Assembly: GCA_963742405.1 (NCBI GenBank)
Contig: CAVUMB010000007.1
Span: forward strand, 62,001 to 126,000
Direction: 5' to 3'
Length of the DNA stretch: 64,000 nt
Source of the DNA: JAGVSR01 sp963742405
GTDB lineage: Bacteria > Pseudomonadota > Alphaproteobacteria > Rhizobiales > Hyphomicrobiaceae
Under the pieces are notes generated by a model. It worked only from the letters and a program-made list of their open reading frames with translations. It was not told the origin of the DNA and searched no databases. The position numbers and the translations under genes were made by a program. Below are positions 27,070 through 35,946 of the stretch, piece after piece; the stretch's first letter is position 1, and each line of letters opens with the position of its first letter.

Positions 27070-28007
27070 GAGCACTGTCTCCAATCGAGTATCATTTTCA
27101 GGCAGTCGGGATCGGTGAAGGCCGTGCGGTAGGCATCGCCCGCTGCAAGTGCAGGTTCCCGATGAGTGATCAGCCCGTCCAGCGACAGCGCACCGCGCTC
27201 GATGAGGTCGCGAACGGCGATGAGATCGTGTTCTTTCCACTCAGCGGCGACGCGCAGCCGTGCCTCGCGCATGAAGGCGGGAGGAAAGGCGAATGAAAGC
27301 GGCTCGCTATAAAAGCCGGCGAGAACGATTTCACCGCCTGGCGACAGTTTGCCGATGAGTGTGTCGAGGAGTTTGGCATCACCGCTGACGTCGCAGATCG
27401 ATGCATAACCGCGCTGCACGTCGGACGCCGGATCGATGACCGTGTAGCCGAGCGCACCGGCAGCTCGGCGCGCGTTGTTTTCCCAGACCACCGGTGCGTC
27501 CCCGCCAACGGCCAGGACAAGCCGAGCAATCAATCGGCCCAGAACGCCGTGGCCGATAACGAGTTGCGGCAGAACGGAGCGGCCGACGTCAAGCGCGTGA
27601 TAAGCGGTGGCGGCAAGTGCCAGCAGCACGCCCTGCTCACCGAGAGCTTCGTCAAACCGGATGGCTTTCTGACCAGGAACGACAACCCGTGAAGATGCCC
27701 CACCGAATAGACCTTTGATCGCACCGTAGCAGCGGGCGCCAGGCACAAACACGCGGTCGCCGATGCGCGCACCTGAACGCGAGCCTGCCTCACGGATACG
27801 TCCCACCGACTCGTATCCGGGAACGAGCGGATAGCCCAACCCCGGGAATGGCGGCATGCGGCCCGACCACAAAAGCCTCTCGGTGCCTGTGCTGATCCCA
27901 CTCCACTCGATGTCGACGACGACATCTTCCTCGCCCGGTGCCGGCAAAGGAAGTCGGCTGAGCACAAGGCGCTCCGGCTCTTCGAGCACGACAGCGAGGG
28001 TGTTCAT
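27066..28007 (-). CDS. bchC: 3-hydroxyethyl bacteriochlorophyllide a dehydrogenase BchC
   Basis: 313 aa from ATG at 28007 (MNTLAVVLEEPERL); an upstream ATG at 28052 is in frame but lies close to the operator region. Oxidises the 3-hydroxyethyl group to acetyl, the last step specific to bacteriochlorophyllide a. Medium-chain dehydrogenase fold: WSGISTGTERLLWSGRMPPFPG, VPGYESVGRI, and a cofactor part VIGHGVLGRLIARLVLAVGG. First gene of the bchCXYZ-puf superoperon. Confidence 0.96.
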   Translation of the reverse strand: MNTLAVVLEEPERLVLSRLPLPAPGEEDVVVDIEWSGISTGTERLLWSGRMPPFPGLGYPLVPGYESVGRIREAGSRSGARIGDRVFVPGARCYGAIKGLFGGASSRVVVPGQKAIRFDEALGEQGVLLALAATAYHALDVGRSVLPQLVIGHGVLGRLIARLVLAVGGDAPVVWENNARRAAGALGYTVIDPASDVQRGYASICDVSGDAKLLDTLIGKLSPGGEIVLAGFYSEPLSFAFPPAFMREARLRVAAEWKEHDLIAVRDLIERGALSLDGLITHREPALAAGDAYRTAFTDPDCLKMILDWRQCS

Positions 28008-28078
28008 CCGAGGGCAACTCGCGTTCTGTGGGGGCCATGGCGAAGGGATCATCCCATCGCCTGCCTCCTCTCTTCATC

Positions 28079-28122
28079 TGTCAATCTATGCGGACAGACA
28101 AAAGTGTCAAGCAAGATGAACA
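28079..28122 (-). promoter_or_regulatory. bchC promoter with tandem PpsR/CrtJ sites
   Basis: TGTCAATCTATGCGGACA at 28079-28096 is an exact TGTC-N10-GACA, and TGTCAAGCAAGATGAACA at 28105-28122 matches TGT-N12-ACA. The gap is 8 bp, the spacing PpsR/CrtJ needs for cooperative binding. On the minus strand the second site supplies a -35 TTGACA, with a TAGATT -10 sixteen bases on. Binding would block aerobic expression of the superoperon. Confidence 0.88.
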
Positions 28123-28130
28123 GTTTTGAG

Positions 28131-30176
28131 TCATGTTTGTGCGACAAGAAGGCTGGTTTGCAGCGGCACACGAGTTGGCACAGCCTTGATCGAGCCGAAT
28201 CCGCTGCGCCGCAGCATCTCTTCGATGGTCTGCTGTGATCTCGGTCGTCCCGAACGCATGGCCATGAGATAGAAGCCGAAATAGGCATCTCCCATGCGCT
28301 CCGCGCCGCGAGTATCGGCAAATGGCTCGGCGATCAGTAGACGCCCATGCTGCGGTAGCGCGCGGCGAATGTTGGCCAGCAGCAATTCTGCCTTTTCATC
28401 ATCGTGATCATGCAGAATTCTGACCAGGGTCACGAGATCTGCTCCCGCCGGAAGTGGGTCGGTAAAGAAATTGCCGCCAAATGCGCGTGCGCGCTTCGCC
28501 AGTCCGGCATCCGCCAGTGCCTGCCGGGCTCGGGCTGCCACGGCGGGCAAGTCGAACATCATCAAGTCGAGTTGCGGGAAGCGTGCGCCGGCCGCGCATA
28601 AAAACCGGCCCTCGCCGCCGCCCACATCAAGCAGCCGCTGATGCGTGTCGAACGGGTAAGCGTCGAGAATTTCACTGGCGACGAGGGGCTGCGACGCCGA
28701 CATGAGCGCGCTGTACTCGCGCACGGCTTCATCGGTTAAATGCGTGGGATCATCTGCCTGCGCATAGGCCCAGTATCGCGATAAGGCTGTTGCACGATGG
28801 GGATGTCGTAGGAAATCGACCGGATCTTTGAGATCGTCGTAAAGTAGCGCGTTGTGCGCGACCATGGCCTCGATGCCTGGATTGGCGAGGATCGCGGCAC
28901 CATTCATGCCGAGCCCGTAGCGGCCATCTTTCAGGCGGCATAGAAGATCGAGCGAGGCCGCCGCATCGAACAGGCGGCGTGCGGATTCGAGAGGCAGATC
29001 GGCACGCGCCGCAAGCTTATCGAGCGGCAATGGGGTGGTTTCGACCATTCGAAAAAGATCGAGCTGCACACACGAAAGTAGCACCTGCGAATATATGAAT
29101 CCCGACAGGAGATCGAAAACACCGCGAGCTTTCTGCCGCGCTATGGAGCGCAATCCGGGTGTTGACGCGGCGAATTTTTGAAAGCGCGGCTCGGCCAGCA
29201 GACGATTGCGCAACGACAGCCATCGCTCGGCGAGTGAGGGCATGGGGGCAGCTCCAGACGCGGGAGACGGTTGCGGCTCGCCCTTGGCGGGTATGCCGTC
29301 GGGCCGGCTCATGCTGGCAGGCGCGCGACCTCTTTGGGCACGAATCGAGTCGAACTCGGCGCGGATGACGGCCCTGAGTTCATCCGAGCCGGCACACAGC
29401 GGGATCGAATCCATCGCTTCCTTCATCAGGCTCTTGAGACGCAGTGAGGCACCCTCGATACCGAGGCTGCAAGCGCTCGGACGATGATGGGCCGCATCCT
29501 GTCCGGATGGCTTGCCGATGTCGGCCGCTTTGCCCAGCAGGTCGTGCAGGTCGTCGGCAACCTGATAGGCTTCCCCGATGCATTCGCCGAGGCGCCGCCA
29601 TGCAGCAGGTGAATGACCAGCCGCCAGAGCGCCGGCCTCGGTGGCGGCAGCAAACAGCGAGCCGGTCTTTTCACGATGATACTTCGCCAATTCGACTTCG
29701 GGTTCGCATTCCCACGCCTGGCCGGCAACGATGCCGTGCGGCATGCCGACCGAGCTTGCGATCTTGGCCAGCAGAGCCGGCAGGCGCAACGGCGCTCCAT
29801 CCGCCGCGGCAGCCAGTGACTCGAACGCCATGACGATCAGAGCGTCTCCGGCCAGAACCGCGAGCGGCTCGCCAAACGCCATATGCACAGACGGCTTGCC
29901 ACGCCGCAGCGCGGCGTCGTCAAAGCACGGTAAGTCGTCATGCACCAGAGAAGAGCAGTGCAGCATTTCGATTGCAGCTGCGGCCGCGTCGGCAAGTGCG
30001 GGTTGGTCGTCGCCGCACGCATGCGCCACCGCCAAACAAAGCCGCGGGCGTACGCGAGCGCCGCCGGGAAAGACGGCGTAGCGCAGAGCCGCGGCGAGTT
30101 TAGGAGGTGAGCCTGGGGTTTCCGCTCGCGCGAGGACGGCTTCCAAAGTCTGTTCGATGCGTGCTGTAGCGTCCAT
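28131..30176 (-). CDS. crtE-crtF: CrtE-CrtF fusion: GGPP synthase joined to carotenoid O-methyltransferase
   Basis: A single 681-aa frame from ATG at 30176. Residues 1-283 are a trans-prenyltransferase (GGPP synthase, CrtE): FPGGARVRPRLC, first Asp motif DDLPCFDD at 80-87, KTGSLF, second motif DDLHD at 208-212. A Pro/Ala linker spans about 284-312. Residues 313-681 are CrtF, demethylspheroidene O-methyltransferase: SAM site LLDVGGGEGRF at 515-525, HDHDDEKAELLL and LIAEPFADTRGAERMGD. CrtE and CrtF are normally separate genes. Met312 (ATG at 29243) is where a lone CrtF would start, so separate translation remains possible. It lies downstream of the shared crt promoter and just before bchC's operators. 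Confidence 0.93.
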   Translation of the reverse strand: MDATARIEQTLEAVLARAETPGSPPKLAAALRYAVFPGGARVRPRLCLAVAHACGDDQPALADAAAAAIEMLHCSSLVHDDLPCFDDAALRRGKPSVHMAFGEPLAVLAGDALIVMAFESLAAAADGAPLRLPALLAKIASSVGMPHGIVAGQAWECEPEVELAKYHREKTGSLFAAATEAGALAAGHSPAAWRRLGECIGEAYQVADDLHDLLGKAADIGKPSGQDAAHHRPSACSLGIEGASLRLKSLMKEAMDSIPLCAGSDELRAVIRAEFDSIRAQRGRAPASMSRPDGIPAKGEPQPSPASGAAPMPSLAERWLSLRNRLLAEPRFQKFAASTPGLRSIARQKARGVFDLLSGFIYSQVLLSCVQLDLFRMVETTPLPLDKLAARADLPLESARRLFDAAASLDLLCRLKDGRYGLGMNGAAILANPGIEAMVAHNALLYDDLKDPVDFLRHPHRATALSRYWAYAQADDPTHLTDEAVREYSALMSASQPLVASEILDAYPFDTHQRLLDVGGGEGRFLCAAGARFPQLDLMMFDLPAVAARARQALADAGLAKRARAFGGNFFTDPLPAGADLVTLVRILHDHDDEKAELLLANIRRALPQHGRLLIAEPFADTRGAERMGDAYFGFYLMAMRSGRPRSQQTIEEMLRRSGFGSIKAVPTRVPLQTSLLVAQT

Positions 30177-30202
30177 TGGAAGGCCCCATTTCGCGACAGA
30201 GG

Positions 30203-30246
30203 TGTAATCCTAGTTGGTCTTTTTTGAATGTCTAGTAAAATAGACA
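30203..30246. promoter_or_regulatory. Divergent crtE/crtD promoters with PpsR/CrtJ sites
   Basis: TGTCTAGTAAAATAGACA at 30229-30246 is a perfect TGTC-N10-GACA palindrome. Exactly 8 bp away, at 30203-30220, lies a partial site, TGT-N12-TCT. Plus strand: TTGGTC (30214-30219), 16 bases, TAAAAT (30236-30241) for crtD. Minus strand: TAGACA (30234-30229), 16 bases, TAGGAT (30212-30207) for crtEF. One operator pair can therefore cover both promoters. Confidence 0.88.
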
Positions 30247-30296
30247 CTTCAGCGCGCGGCCGAGGGCGGCGCCAGTTAGCGATTTCCGGGCGGGTC

Positions 30297-31799
30297 ATGG
30301 TCAAGGGGAAGGTGGTCGTTGTCGGGGCCGGCATAGCGGGGCTGGTCTCCGCTCTTGAGTTGGCCCGGGCGGGATATGACGTGCAGGTCTTTGAGCGACA
30401 AGAGTCTCCCGGCGGCAAAATGCGCCAGATTATGGCCGGGGGACGCCCCGTGGATGCGGGCCCCACCGTTTTTACGATGCGCTGGGTGTTCGAGCGCATC
30501 TTCGGCGACGCAGGCAAAGTCTTCGCCGATGAAGTACGATTGCAGCCGCTTGAAATCCTGGCCCGCCATACCTGGACCGGCCGCGACCGTCTCGATCTCT
30601 TCGCCGGCATCGACCGATCGGCTGATGCGATCGGTGCCTTTGCAGGTCCCCGCGAAGCCGCCGGGTTTCGCGCCTTCTGTGCCCGCGCGCGCGATGTCTA
30701 TCAGACGCTCGAAGAGCCCTTTATTCGCTCACCCCAGCCCACACCCGTCTCGCTCGCCTTCAGTTCCGGACTGCGCGGCCTCGGTGACATGTGGCGGATC
30801 TCACCGTTTTCCACTCTCTGGTCGGCGCTGGGGGATCACTTCACCGATCCGCGGTTGCGCCAGTTGTTCGGCCGCTACGCAACCTACTGCGGTTCCTCGC
30901 CGTTCGACTCGCCGGCCACCCTCATGCTCGTTGCTCACGTCGAGCAGGACGGCGTGTGGATCGTCGAGGATGGCATGCACGCCCTGGCCATGGCACTCGA
31001 GCGTATCGGACGCGAGAACGGCGCGCGCTATACGTATGGTGCCGAAGTCGAAGAAGTAATCGGCCGCAACGGCCGCGTCGCCGGTATTCGATTGCGCAAC
31101 GGCGAAATCGTCGAATCCGCCAACGTGATCGTCAATGCCGATACGGCCGCCGTCGCAGCTGGTCTCTTCGGCCGTACGATAGCGGGCACCGTCTCCCAAT
31201 TGCGCCGCGACCAGCGATCGCTTTCGGCCATGACCTGGGTCATGAATGCGCAAACGAACGGCTTCCCGCTCGTGCGCCATAACGTGTTTTTTTCATCCGA
31301 TTATAAAGCCGAATTCGACGATATCTTTGGCCGTGCACGGCTGCCACGAGAGCCGACGGTCTATGTTTGTGCGCAGGATCGCGGCGACGATCCGGCCAAA
31401 TTCGCTGGTGGCCCCGAACGGCTACTCGTTCTCGTCAACGCGCCCGCTACGGGCGACATGGATCGCTATACGGGCGTGGAGGTCGCAGAATGCGAGGAAC
31501 GGACATTTGCGCAGCTGCGCAGATTGGGACTGGATGTGGACCGGGGGAGTGCCGAAACAGTCCGGACAACGCCGGCCGGCTTCAACGACCTTTTTCCAGC
31601 AACCGGTGGCGCGCTTTACGGAGCAGCCTCGCATGGCTGGATGGCGTCATTCTCGAGACCGGGAGGGACGACGCGAATCCCGGGCTTATATCTGGCGGGC
31701 GGCAGCGTGCATCCGGGGCCGGGCGTACCGATGGCAGCGCTTTCGGGTTGGCTGGCGGCCGCACAACTGGCAGTGGACCTGAATTCGACGCGCCTGTAG
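30297..31799 (+). CDS. crtD: 1-hydroxycarotenoid 3,4-desaturase CrtD
   Basis: 500 aa from ATG at 30297; the open frame starts earlier at 30228 but that would include the operator. FAD-dependent desaturase of the spirilloxanthin/spheroidene pathways. FAD site KVVVVGAGIAGLVSALELA and FERQESPGGKMRQI at the start, DAGPTVFTMRWVFERI, and the C-terminal family signature PGLYLAGGSVHPGPGVPMA. It is co-transcribed with crtC, whose coding region overlaps its end. Confidence 0.95.
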   Translation: MVKGKVVVVGAGIAGLVSALELARAGYDVQVFERQESPGGKMRQIMAGGRPVDAGPTVFTMRWVFERIFGDAGKVFADEVRLQPLEILARHTWTGRDRLDLFAGIDRSADAIGAFAGPREAAGFRAFCARARDVYQTLEEPFIRSPQPTPVSLAFSSGLRGLGDMWRISPFSTLWSALGDHFTDPRLRQLFGRYATYCGSSPFDSPATLMLVAHVEQDGVWIVEDGMHALAMALERIGRENGARYTYGAEVEEVIGRNGRVAGIRLRNGEIVESANVIVNADTAAVAAGLFGRTIAGTVSQLRRDQRSLSAMTWVMNAQTNGFPLVRHNVFFSSDYKAEFDDIFGRARLPREPTVYVCAQDRGDDPAKFAGGPERLLVLVNAPATGDMDRYTGVEVAECEERTFAQLRRLGLDVDRGSAETVRTTPAGFNDLFPATGGALYGAASHGWMASFSRPGGTTRIPGLYLAGGSVHPGPGVPMAALSGWLAAAQLAVDLNSTRL

Positions 31800-32707
31800 C
31801 GCCGGGGGGCTACGCGTGGTGGTACGTCGATGCGCTGAGCGACGACGGCCAGCACGGGCTATCGATCATATCCTTCATCGGCAGCGTGTTCTCGCCGTAC
31901 TACAAATTCGCTCGCCGCAAGCCGGACGCCGATCCTGAAGACCACGTCGCGATCAACGTGGCGCTTTACGGCGCCGGCGGTCACCGCTGGACTATGACCG
32001 AGCGCGGCCGGCGGGAATTAGAACGCACCGCGCACTCGTTTGCGGTTGGTCCGAGTTCTCTGCGCTGGGATGGCGACGGACTGACCTTTGACATCGACGA
32101 GATCACCGTACCCATTCCTTCGCGCCTCAAAGGTCGCGTCCGCGTCATGCCGTCTGCGGTAAACCGGCAGTCATTCGCCATCGACGCGAACGGCGAACAT
32201 CAGTGGCGTCCCATCGCGCCGGTTTCGCGCGTGGAAGTCGCTTTTGAAAACGGCCTCAAATGGTCGGGAAACGGCTACTTCGACTGGAATGGCGGCGTCG
32301 TCCCGTTGGAAGCCAGTTTTCGACGTTGGGATTGGTCGCGTGCGAGTGACCGCGACGGCGCGACGATTTTCTACGATGTCTCTCTCAAAGACGGCCGCGA
32401 TGACGGACTGGCTCTCGTTATCGGCTCGGACGGCACGATCGCCGAGATCGATCCGCCGCCGCTATGCGCTCTGCCGTCATCGCCAATCTGGCGCGTCGCA
32501 CGCGGGACAAGGTCCGACGCGGGCTGCCGCGGCGCCATCAATAAGACGCTGGAAGACACCCCGTTCTATGCCCGTTCGATTGTATCTTCGAATGTCGCAG
32601 GACGGCCTGTGACGGCCATGCACGAGAGCCTGTCTCTCGACCGGTTCGTGTCACCGATCGTACAATGCATGTTGCCGTTCCGTATGCCACGCCGGGCCGG
32701 ACGCTGA
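31748..32707 (+). CDS. crtC: Carotenoid 1,2-hydratase CrtC
   Basis: About 319 aa; the start is uncertain. Adds water across the psi end group of neurosporene or lycopene. Conserved CrtC core: APGGYAWWYVDALSDDGQHG, FIGSVFSPYYKFARR, HVAINVALYG and GYFDWNGGVVPLEASFRRWDW. No ATG is available near the natural N terminus; the nearest in-frame start is TTG at 31748, giving a 52-bp overlap with crtD. A downstream start would cut into conserved sequence. Convergent with the small gene at 32734. Confidence 0.9.
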   Translation: MAGGRTTGSGPEFDAPVAPGGYAWWYVDALSDDGQHGLSIISFIGSVFSPYYKFARRKPDADPEDHVAINVALYGAGGHRWTMTERGRRELERTAHSFAVGPSSLRWDGDGLTFDIDEITVPIPSRLKGRVRVMPSAVNRQSFAIDANGEHQWRPIAPVSRVEVAFENGLKWSGNGYFDWNGGVVPLEASFRRWDWSRASDRDGATIFYDVSLKDGRDDGLALVIGSDGTIAEIDPPPLCALPSSPIWRVARGTRSDAGCRGAINKTLEDTPFYARSIVSSNVAGRPVTAMHESLSLDRFVSPIVQCMLPFRMPRRAGR

Positions 32708-32733
32708 GGTCAGGGTCTTTCCCCGGCTCGCCG

Positions 32734-32880
32734 CTACCCGTGGGGGCGCGCCGGGTCATCGATGCGAGGCGTCGGCTTGTCGCGGTCGGTGCGGTTCGCC
32801 ACCGTCTCCAGAATGAACCACCCGACAACGAACGCGAGTACGATCACGAGTTCGATGAATGCAAGCGGGTTAAAGTCCAT
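32734..32880 (-). CDS. 48-aa single-helix membrane protein downstream of dxs
   Basis: ATG at 32880 with GAGGGGG directly in front, one base group after the dxs TGA (TGAGGGGGATG). The product starts MDFNPLAFIELVIVLAFVVG, continues with WFILETVANRTDRDK and ends in a charged, Pro-rich tail before TAG. Residues 5-24 form one transmembrane helix with a cytoplasmic basic tail. Too short for routine ORF cut-offs. Position suggests translational coupling to dxs and a possible role in the isoprenoid or pigment membrane machinery; no family recognised. Confidence 0.75.
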   Translation of the reverse strand: MDFNPLAFIELVIVLAFVVGWFILETVANRTDRDKPTPRIDDPARPHG

Positions 32881-32885
32881 CCCCC

Positions 32886-34826
32886 TCAGGCGCGTAACGC
32901 GTCTCCGTCTACTTCCGTCCTGCCGAGAGCTGCGAACACCTTGCCGACGATGGCCGCAGCGTCGAGGCCAGCTTGGGCGTACATTACTTCCGGCTTGTCA
33001 TGATCGATGAAGCTGTCAGGGAGCGTCATCGTGCGAACTTTCAGACCCCGATCCATCAATCCCTCTCGCGACAGGAACTCGAGCACGTGGCTGCCAAAAC
33101 CGCCGACGCTGCCTTCCTCGATGGTAATCAGAACCTCGTGATCGCGCGCCAACTGGCGAATGAGGTCTTCGTCGAGCGGCTTCATGAAACGCGCGTCTGC
33201 AACGGTGGTCGACAGGCCTTGAGCGGCCAGCTTCTCGGCGGCCTTTTGCGCTTCTGCCAGCCGTGTACCCAGCGACAGGATCGCGACCGTATCGCCTTCA
33301 CGCACGATGCGGCCCTTGCCGATCGGTAGCGGCACCCCTTCCGCCGGCAAATCGACGCCGACGCCGTCCCCGCGCGGATACCGTACGGCCGAAGGACGGT
33401 CGTCGATGGCAGCAGCGGTCGCGACCATATGCACAAGTTCGGATTCATCTGCCGCAGCCATGATGACAAAGCCCGGCAGACAGCCGAGGTAGGCAAGATC
33501 GAACGAGCCAGCATGCGTCGGGCCGTCAGCGCCGACCAGCCCCGCGCGATCGATCATGAAGCGCACCGGCAGGCTCTGGATTGCAACATCGTGCACAACC
33601 TGGTCATAGCCACGCTGAAGGAACGTCGAATAGATCGCTGCAAACGGCTTTAACCCTTCCGTGGCGAGCCCCGCCGCGAATGTCACCGCATGCTGTTCAG
33701 CGATGCCGACGTCGAAAATTCGCTCAGGAAACGCACGGCCAAAAACATCCAGGCCTGTGCCTTCCGGCATGGCCGCCGTGACCGCAACGATGCGCTCGTC
33801 CTTTTTGGCCTCGGCCACAAGGGCGTTTGCGAACACTTTCGTGTAGCTGGGTGCTGCCGCCTTCGGCTTCACCTGGGCGCCGGTCACGACATCGAACTTC
33901 GCGACACCATGATATTTGTCGGCCGACGCCTCGGCGGGCGCGTAGCCTTTGCCTTTTTGCGTGATGACGTGAACCAGGATCGGTGCCTGCTCGGCATCGC
34001 GCGCGTTCTTCAAGACCGGCAGCAGTTGGTCGAGATCGTGGCCATCGACCGGACCGACATAGTAGAAGCCGAGTTCTTCAAACCAGATGCCGCCTGACAT
34101 GATGGTTCGTGACATCTCCTCGACGCGCGCCGCCCGGCGTTCCCACTTTTTTGGCAGCCGCTTGGCGAGCTGTTTGGCGAAATCACGCAACTGCAGATAA
34201 GACCCGCTTGACGTCGCTCGCGTCAAATACTTCGACAGCGCTCCCGTCGGTGGCGCGATCGACATGTCGTTATCGTTGAGGATGACGATGAGACGTTCAT
34301 CGCGCGCGCCGGCATTGTTCATGGCCTCATAAGCCATGCCTGCACTCATCGCGCCGTCGCCGATGACGCAGATGACGTGGTTGTCGCCTCCTTTGAGGTC
34401 ACGCGCCACGGCCATCCCGAGGCCGGCCGAAATGGATGTCGAGGAGTGCGCGGCCCCGAATGGATCGTACTCGCTCTCGGACCGTTTGGTGAAGCCCGAT
34501 AGCCCTCCACCCGTACGCAGCGTCCGGATTCGATCTCGGCGGCCGGTCAGGATCTTGTGCGGATAGCATTGGTGGCCAACGTCGAAGATCAGCCGGTCGC
34601 GCGGCGTATCGAAGACGCGGTGGATGGCCAGCGTCAACTCGACGACGCCAAGCCCCGCGCCGAGATGACCGCCGGTGACCGAGACCGCTTCGATGGTTTC
34701 ACGCCGCAATTCCTCGGCCAGCTGTTTCATGTCGCGCTCCGGCAGGGCGCGCAGGTCGGCGGGCACGCGGACCTTGTCAAGCAGCGGTTTCGGGGACGGC
34801 ACGGGCGGACCGATATGTGCGTTCAT
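32886..34826 (-). CDS. dxs: 1-deoxy-D-xylulose-5-phosphate synthase
   Basis: 646 aa from ATG at 34826. First enzyme of the MEP pathway, joining pyruvate and glyceraldehyde 3-phosphate using thiamine diphosphate. Motifs: GGHLGAGLGVVELTLAIH, DVGHQCYPHK, ThDP site IGDGAMSAGMAYEAMN...ILNDNDMSI, and the pyrimidine domain with IGIAEQ-type DVGIAEQHAVTFAAG and DRAGLVGADGPTHAG. It lies 16 bp after crtB, so precursor supply is tied to carotenoid and bacteriochlorophyll tail synthesis. Confidence 0.98.
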   Translation of the reverse strand: MNAHIGPPVPSPKPLLDKVRVPADLRALPERDMKQLAEELRRETIEAVSVTGGHLGAGLGVVELTLAIHRVFDTPRDRLIFDVGHQCYPHKILTGRRDRIRTLRTGGGLSGFTKRSESEYDPFGAAHSSTSISAGLGMAVARDLKGGDNHVICVIGDGAMSAGMAYEAMNNAGARDERLIVILNDNDMSIAPPTGALSKYLTRATSSGSYLQLRDFAKQLAKRLPKKWERRAARVEEMSRTIMSGGIWFEELGFYYVGPVDGHDLDQLLPVLKNARDAEQAPILVHVITQKGKGYAPAEASADKYHGVAKFDVVTGAQVKPKAAAPSYTKVFANALVAEAKKDERIVAVTAAMPEGTGLDVFGRAFPERIFDVGIAEQHAVTFAAGLATEGLKPFAAIYSTFLQRGYDQVVHDVAIQSLPVRFMIDRAGLVGADGPTHAGSFDLAYLGCLPGFVIMAAADESELVHMVATAAAIDDRPSAVRYPRGDGVGVDLPAEGVPLPIGKGRIVREGDTVAILSLGTRLAEAQKAAEKLAAQGLSTTVADARFMKPLDEDLIRQLARDHEVLITIEEGSVGGFGSHVLEFLSREGLMDRGLKVRTMTLPDSFIDHDKPEVMYAQAGLDAAAIVGKVFAALGRTEVDGDALRA

Positions 34827-34842
34827 GGCCGGTTCTCCGGTT

Positions 34843-35946
34843 TTAAGCTTCTGCAGTCAAAGACGATGCGGTTTGCAAGCGGGACAGGCGCGCGCTCTGG
34901 GCGTCGCGCTCGCGCAGCTCAAGTTGTTCAAACAGTTCAATGACGCGCACGGTCCGCGCCGGTAGGTTCCACCATGCCGGTTTCGGCGCGTGCGAAGCGT
35001 GCGGGTGCACAGCATCCAAAAGATAAGCCGCTTCCGGGACGCGATCGGGGATGGCCACGCGCGACTGCGTCAGCGACAAGGATGCGGAGAGAGCAGCCTT
35101 GGCCGCAAGCTCGATTTTGCGCTTGGCGGGAACGACGGCACGCCGTGAAATAGAATTGTGACCGTTGCGGCGGACTTCATTGCCGATCTCTCCGTAAAGA
35201 TAGGCGGCGGTGAAAATGCCAGCGCGGCAGTCGACCGGCAGCGCGGAGATCCCGCGCGCGGCGCGACGGTAGAGGCTGTCGGCGCCATCCAGCAGCCTTT
35301 CGACGATGTTCGCAATCGCCGATGAGTGGACCGGGTTGGTAAGCCACGCATCCGGATCAAGTCCCTCGTCTCGCATCCAGGTAAGCGGCAGGTAGATACG
35401 CCCGGCACGGGCATCCTCGCCGACATCGCGGGCAATGTTCGACAGCTGCATCGCGATGCCAAGATCGCACGCCCGCGCCAGTTGCGATCTTTCGCGTGCC
35501 CCCATGAGCAGCGCCATCATCGCGCCGACGCTGCCGGCGACACGTGTGGAATAGGCAAGAACATCGGCTAAGGTCTCATGGCGCCGGCCGTCGGCATCCC
35601 ATGCGAAGCCCTCGATCAGCGCATCGGGCAGGGTGCGTGGGATATCGAACTTGTGCACGACGGCGCAAAACGCCCGGTCGGTCGCCGACGCGCAGGGAGC
35701 GTGGCGATAGATACCGTCAAGCCGATCGGTCAATAGCGCGAGGTTGCCCTCCGTCGCTCCGCCAATGTCGATGATATCGTCGGCTTCGCGACAGAAGGCG
35801 TAGAGTGCGATGGCTGGATCGCGGACGCGACGGGGCAGCAGGCGCGAGGCAGCGAGGAACGTTCGCGACCCGTTCGCGAGCTTCTCGCGGCAGGCATCAA
35901 GATCAACGGCCTGTTGCCGCATTTCCTCAAGCGAAGGCTGACGCAT
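34843..35946 (-). CDS. crtB: Phytoene synthase
   Basis: 367 aa from ATG at 35946 (MRQPSLEEMRQQ), which overlaps the crtI end by 20 bases; an in-frame start at 36003 is less likely. Condenses two GGPP to phytoene. Squalene/phytoene synthase signatures: YAFCREADDIID with the first Asp motif, and the second region MQLSNIARDVGEDARAGRIYLP with its DVGED Asp cluster. Substrate comes from the CrtE domain encoded at 28131-30176. Confidence 0.96.
   Translation of the reverse strand: MRQPSLEEMRQQAVDLDACREKLANGSRTFLAASRLLPRRVRDPAIALYAFCREADDIIDIGGATEGNLALLTDRLDGIYRHAPCASATDRAFCAVVHKFDIPRTLPDALIEGFAWDADGRRHETLADVLAYSTRVAGSVGAMMALLMGARERSQLARACDLGIAMQLSNIARDVGEDARAGRIYLPLTWMRDEGLDPDAWLTNPVHSSAIANIVERLLDGADSLYRRAARGISALPVDCRAGIFTAAYLYGEIGNEVRRNGHNSISRRAVVPAKRKIELAAKAALSASLSLTQSRVAIPDRVPEAAYLLDAVHPHASHAPKPAWWNLPARTVRVIELFEQLELRERDAQSARLSRLQTASSLTAEA

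Noticed and set aside
32665..33003. 112-codon plus-strand frame after crtC
   Set aside because: It lies opposite the 48-aa membrane gene and the end of dxs, which have better starts and sensible products.
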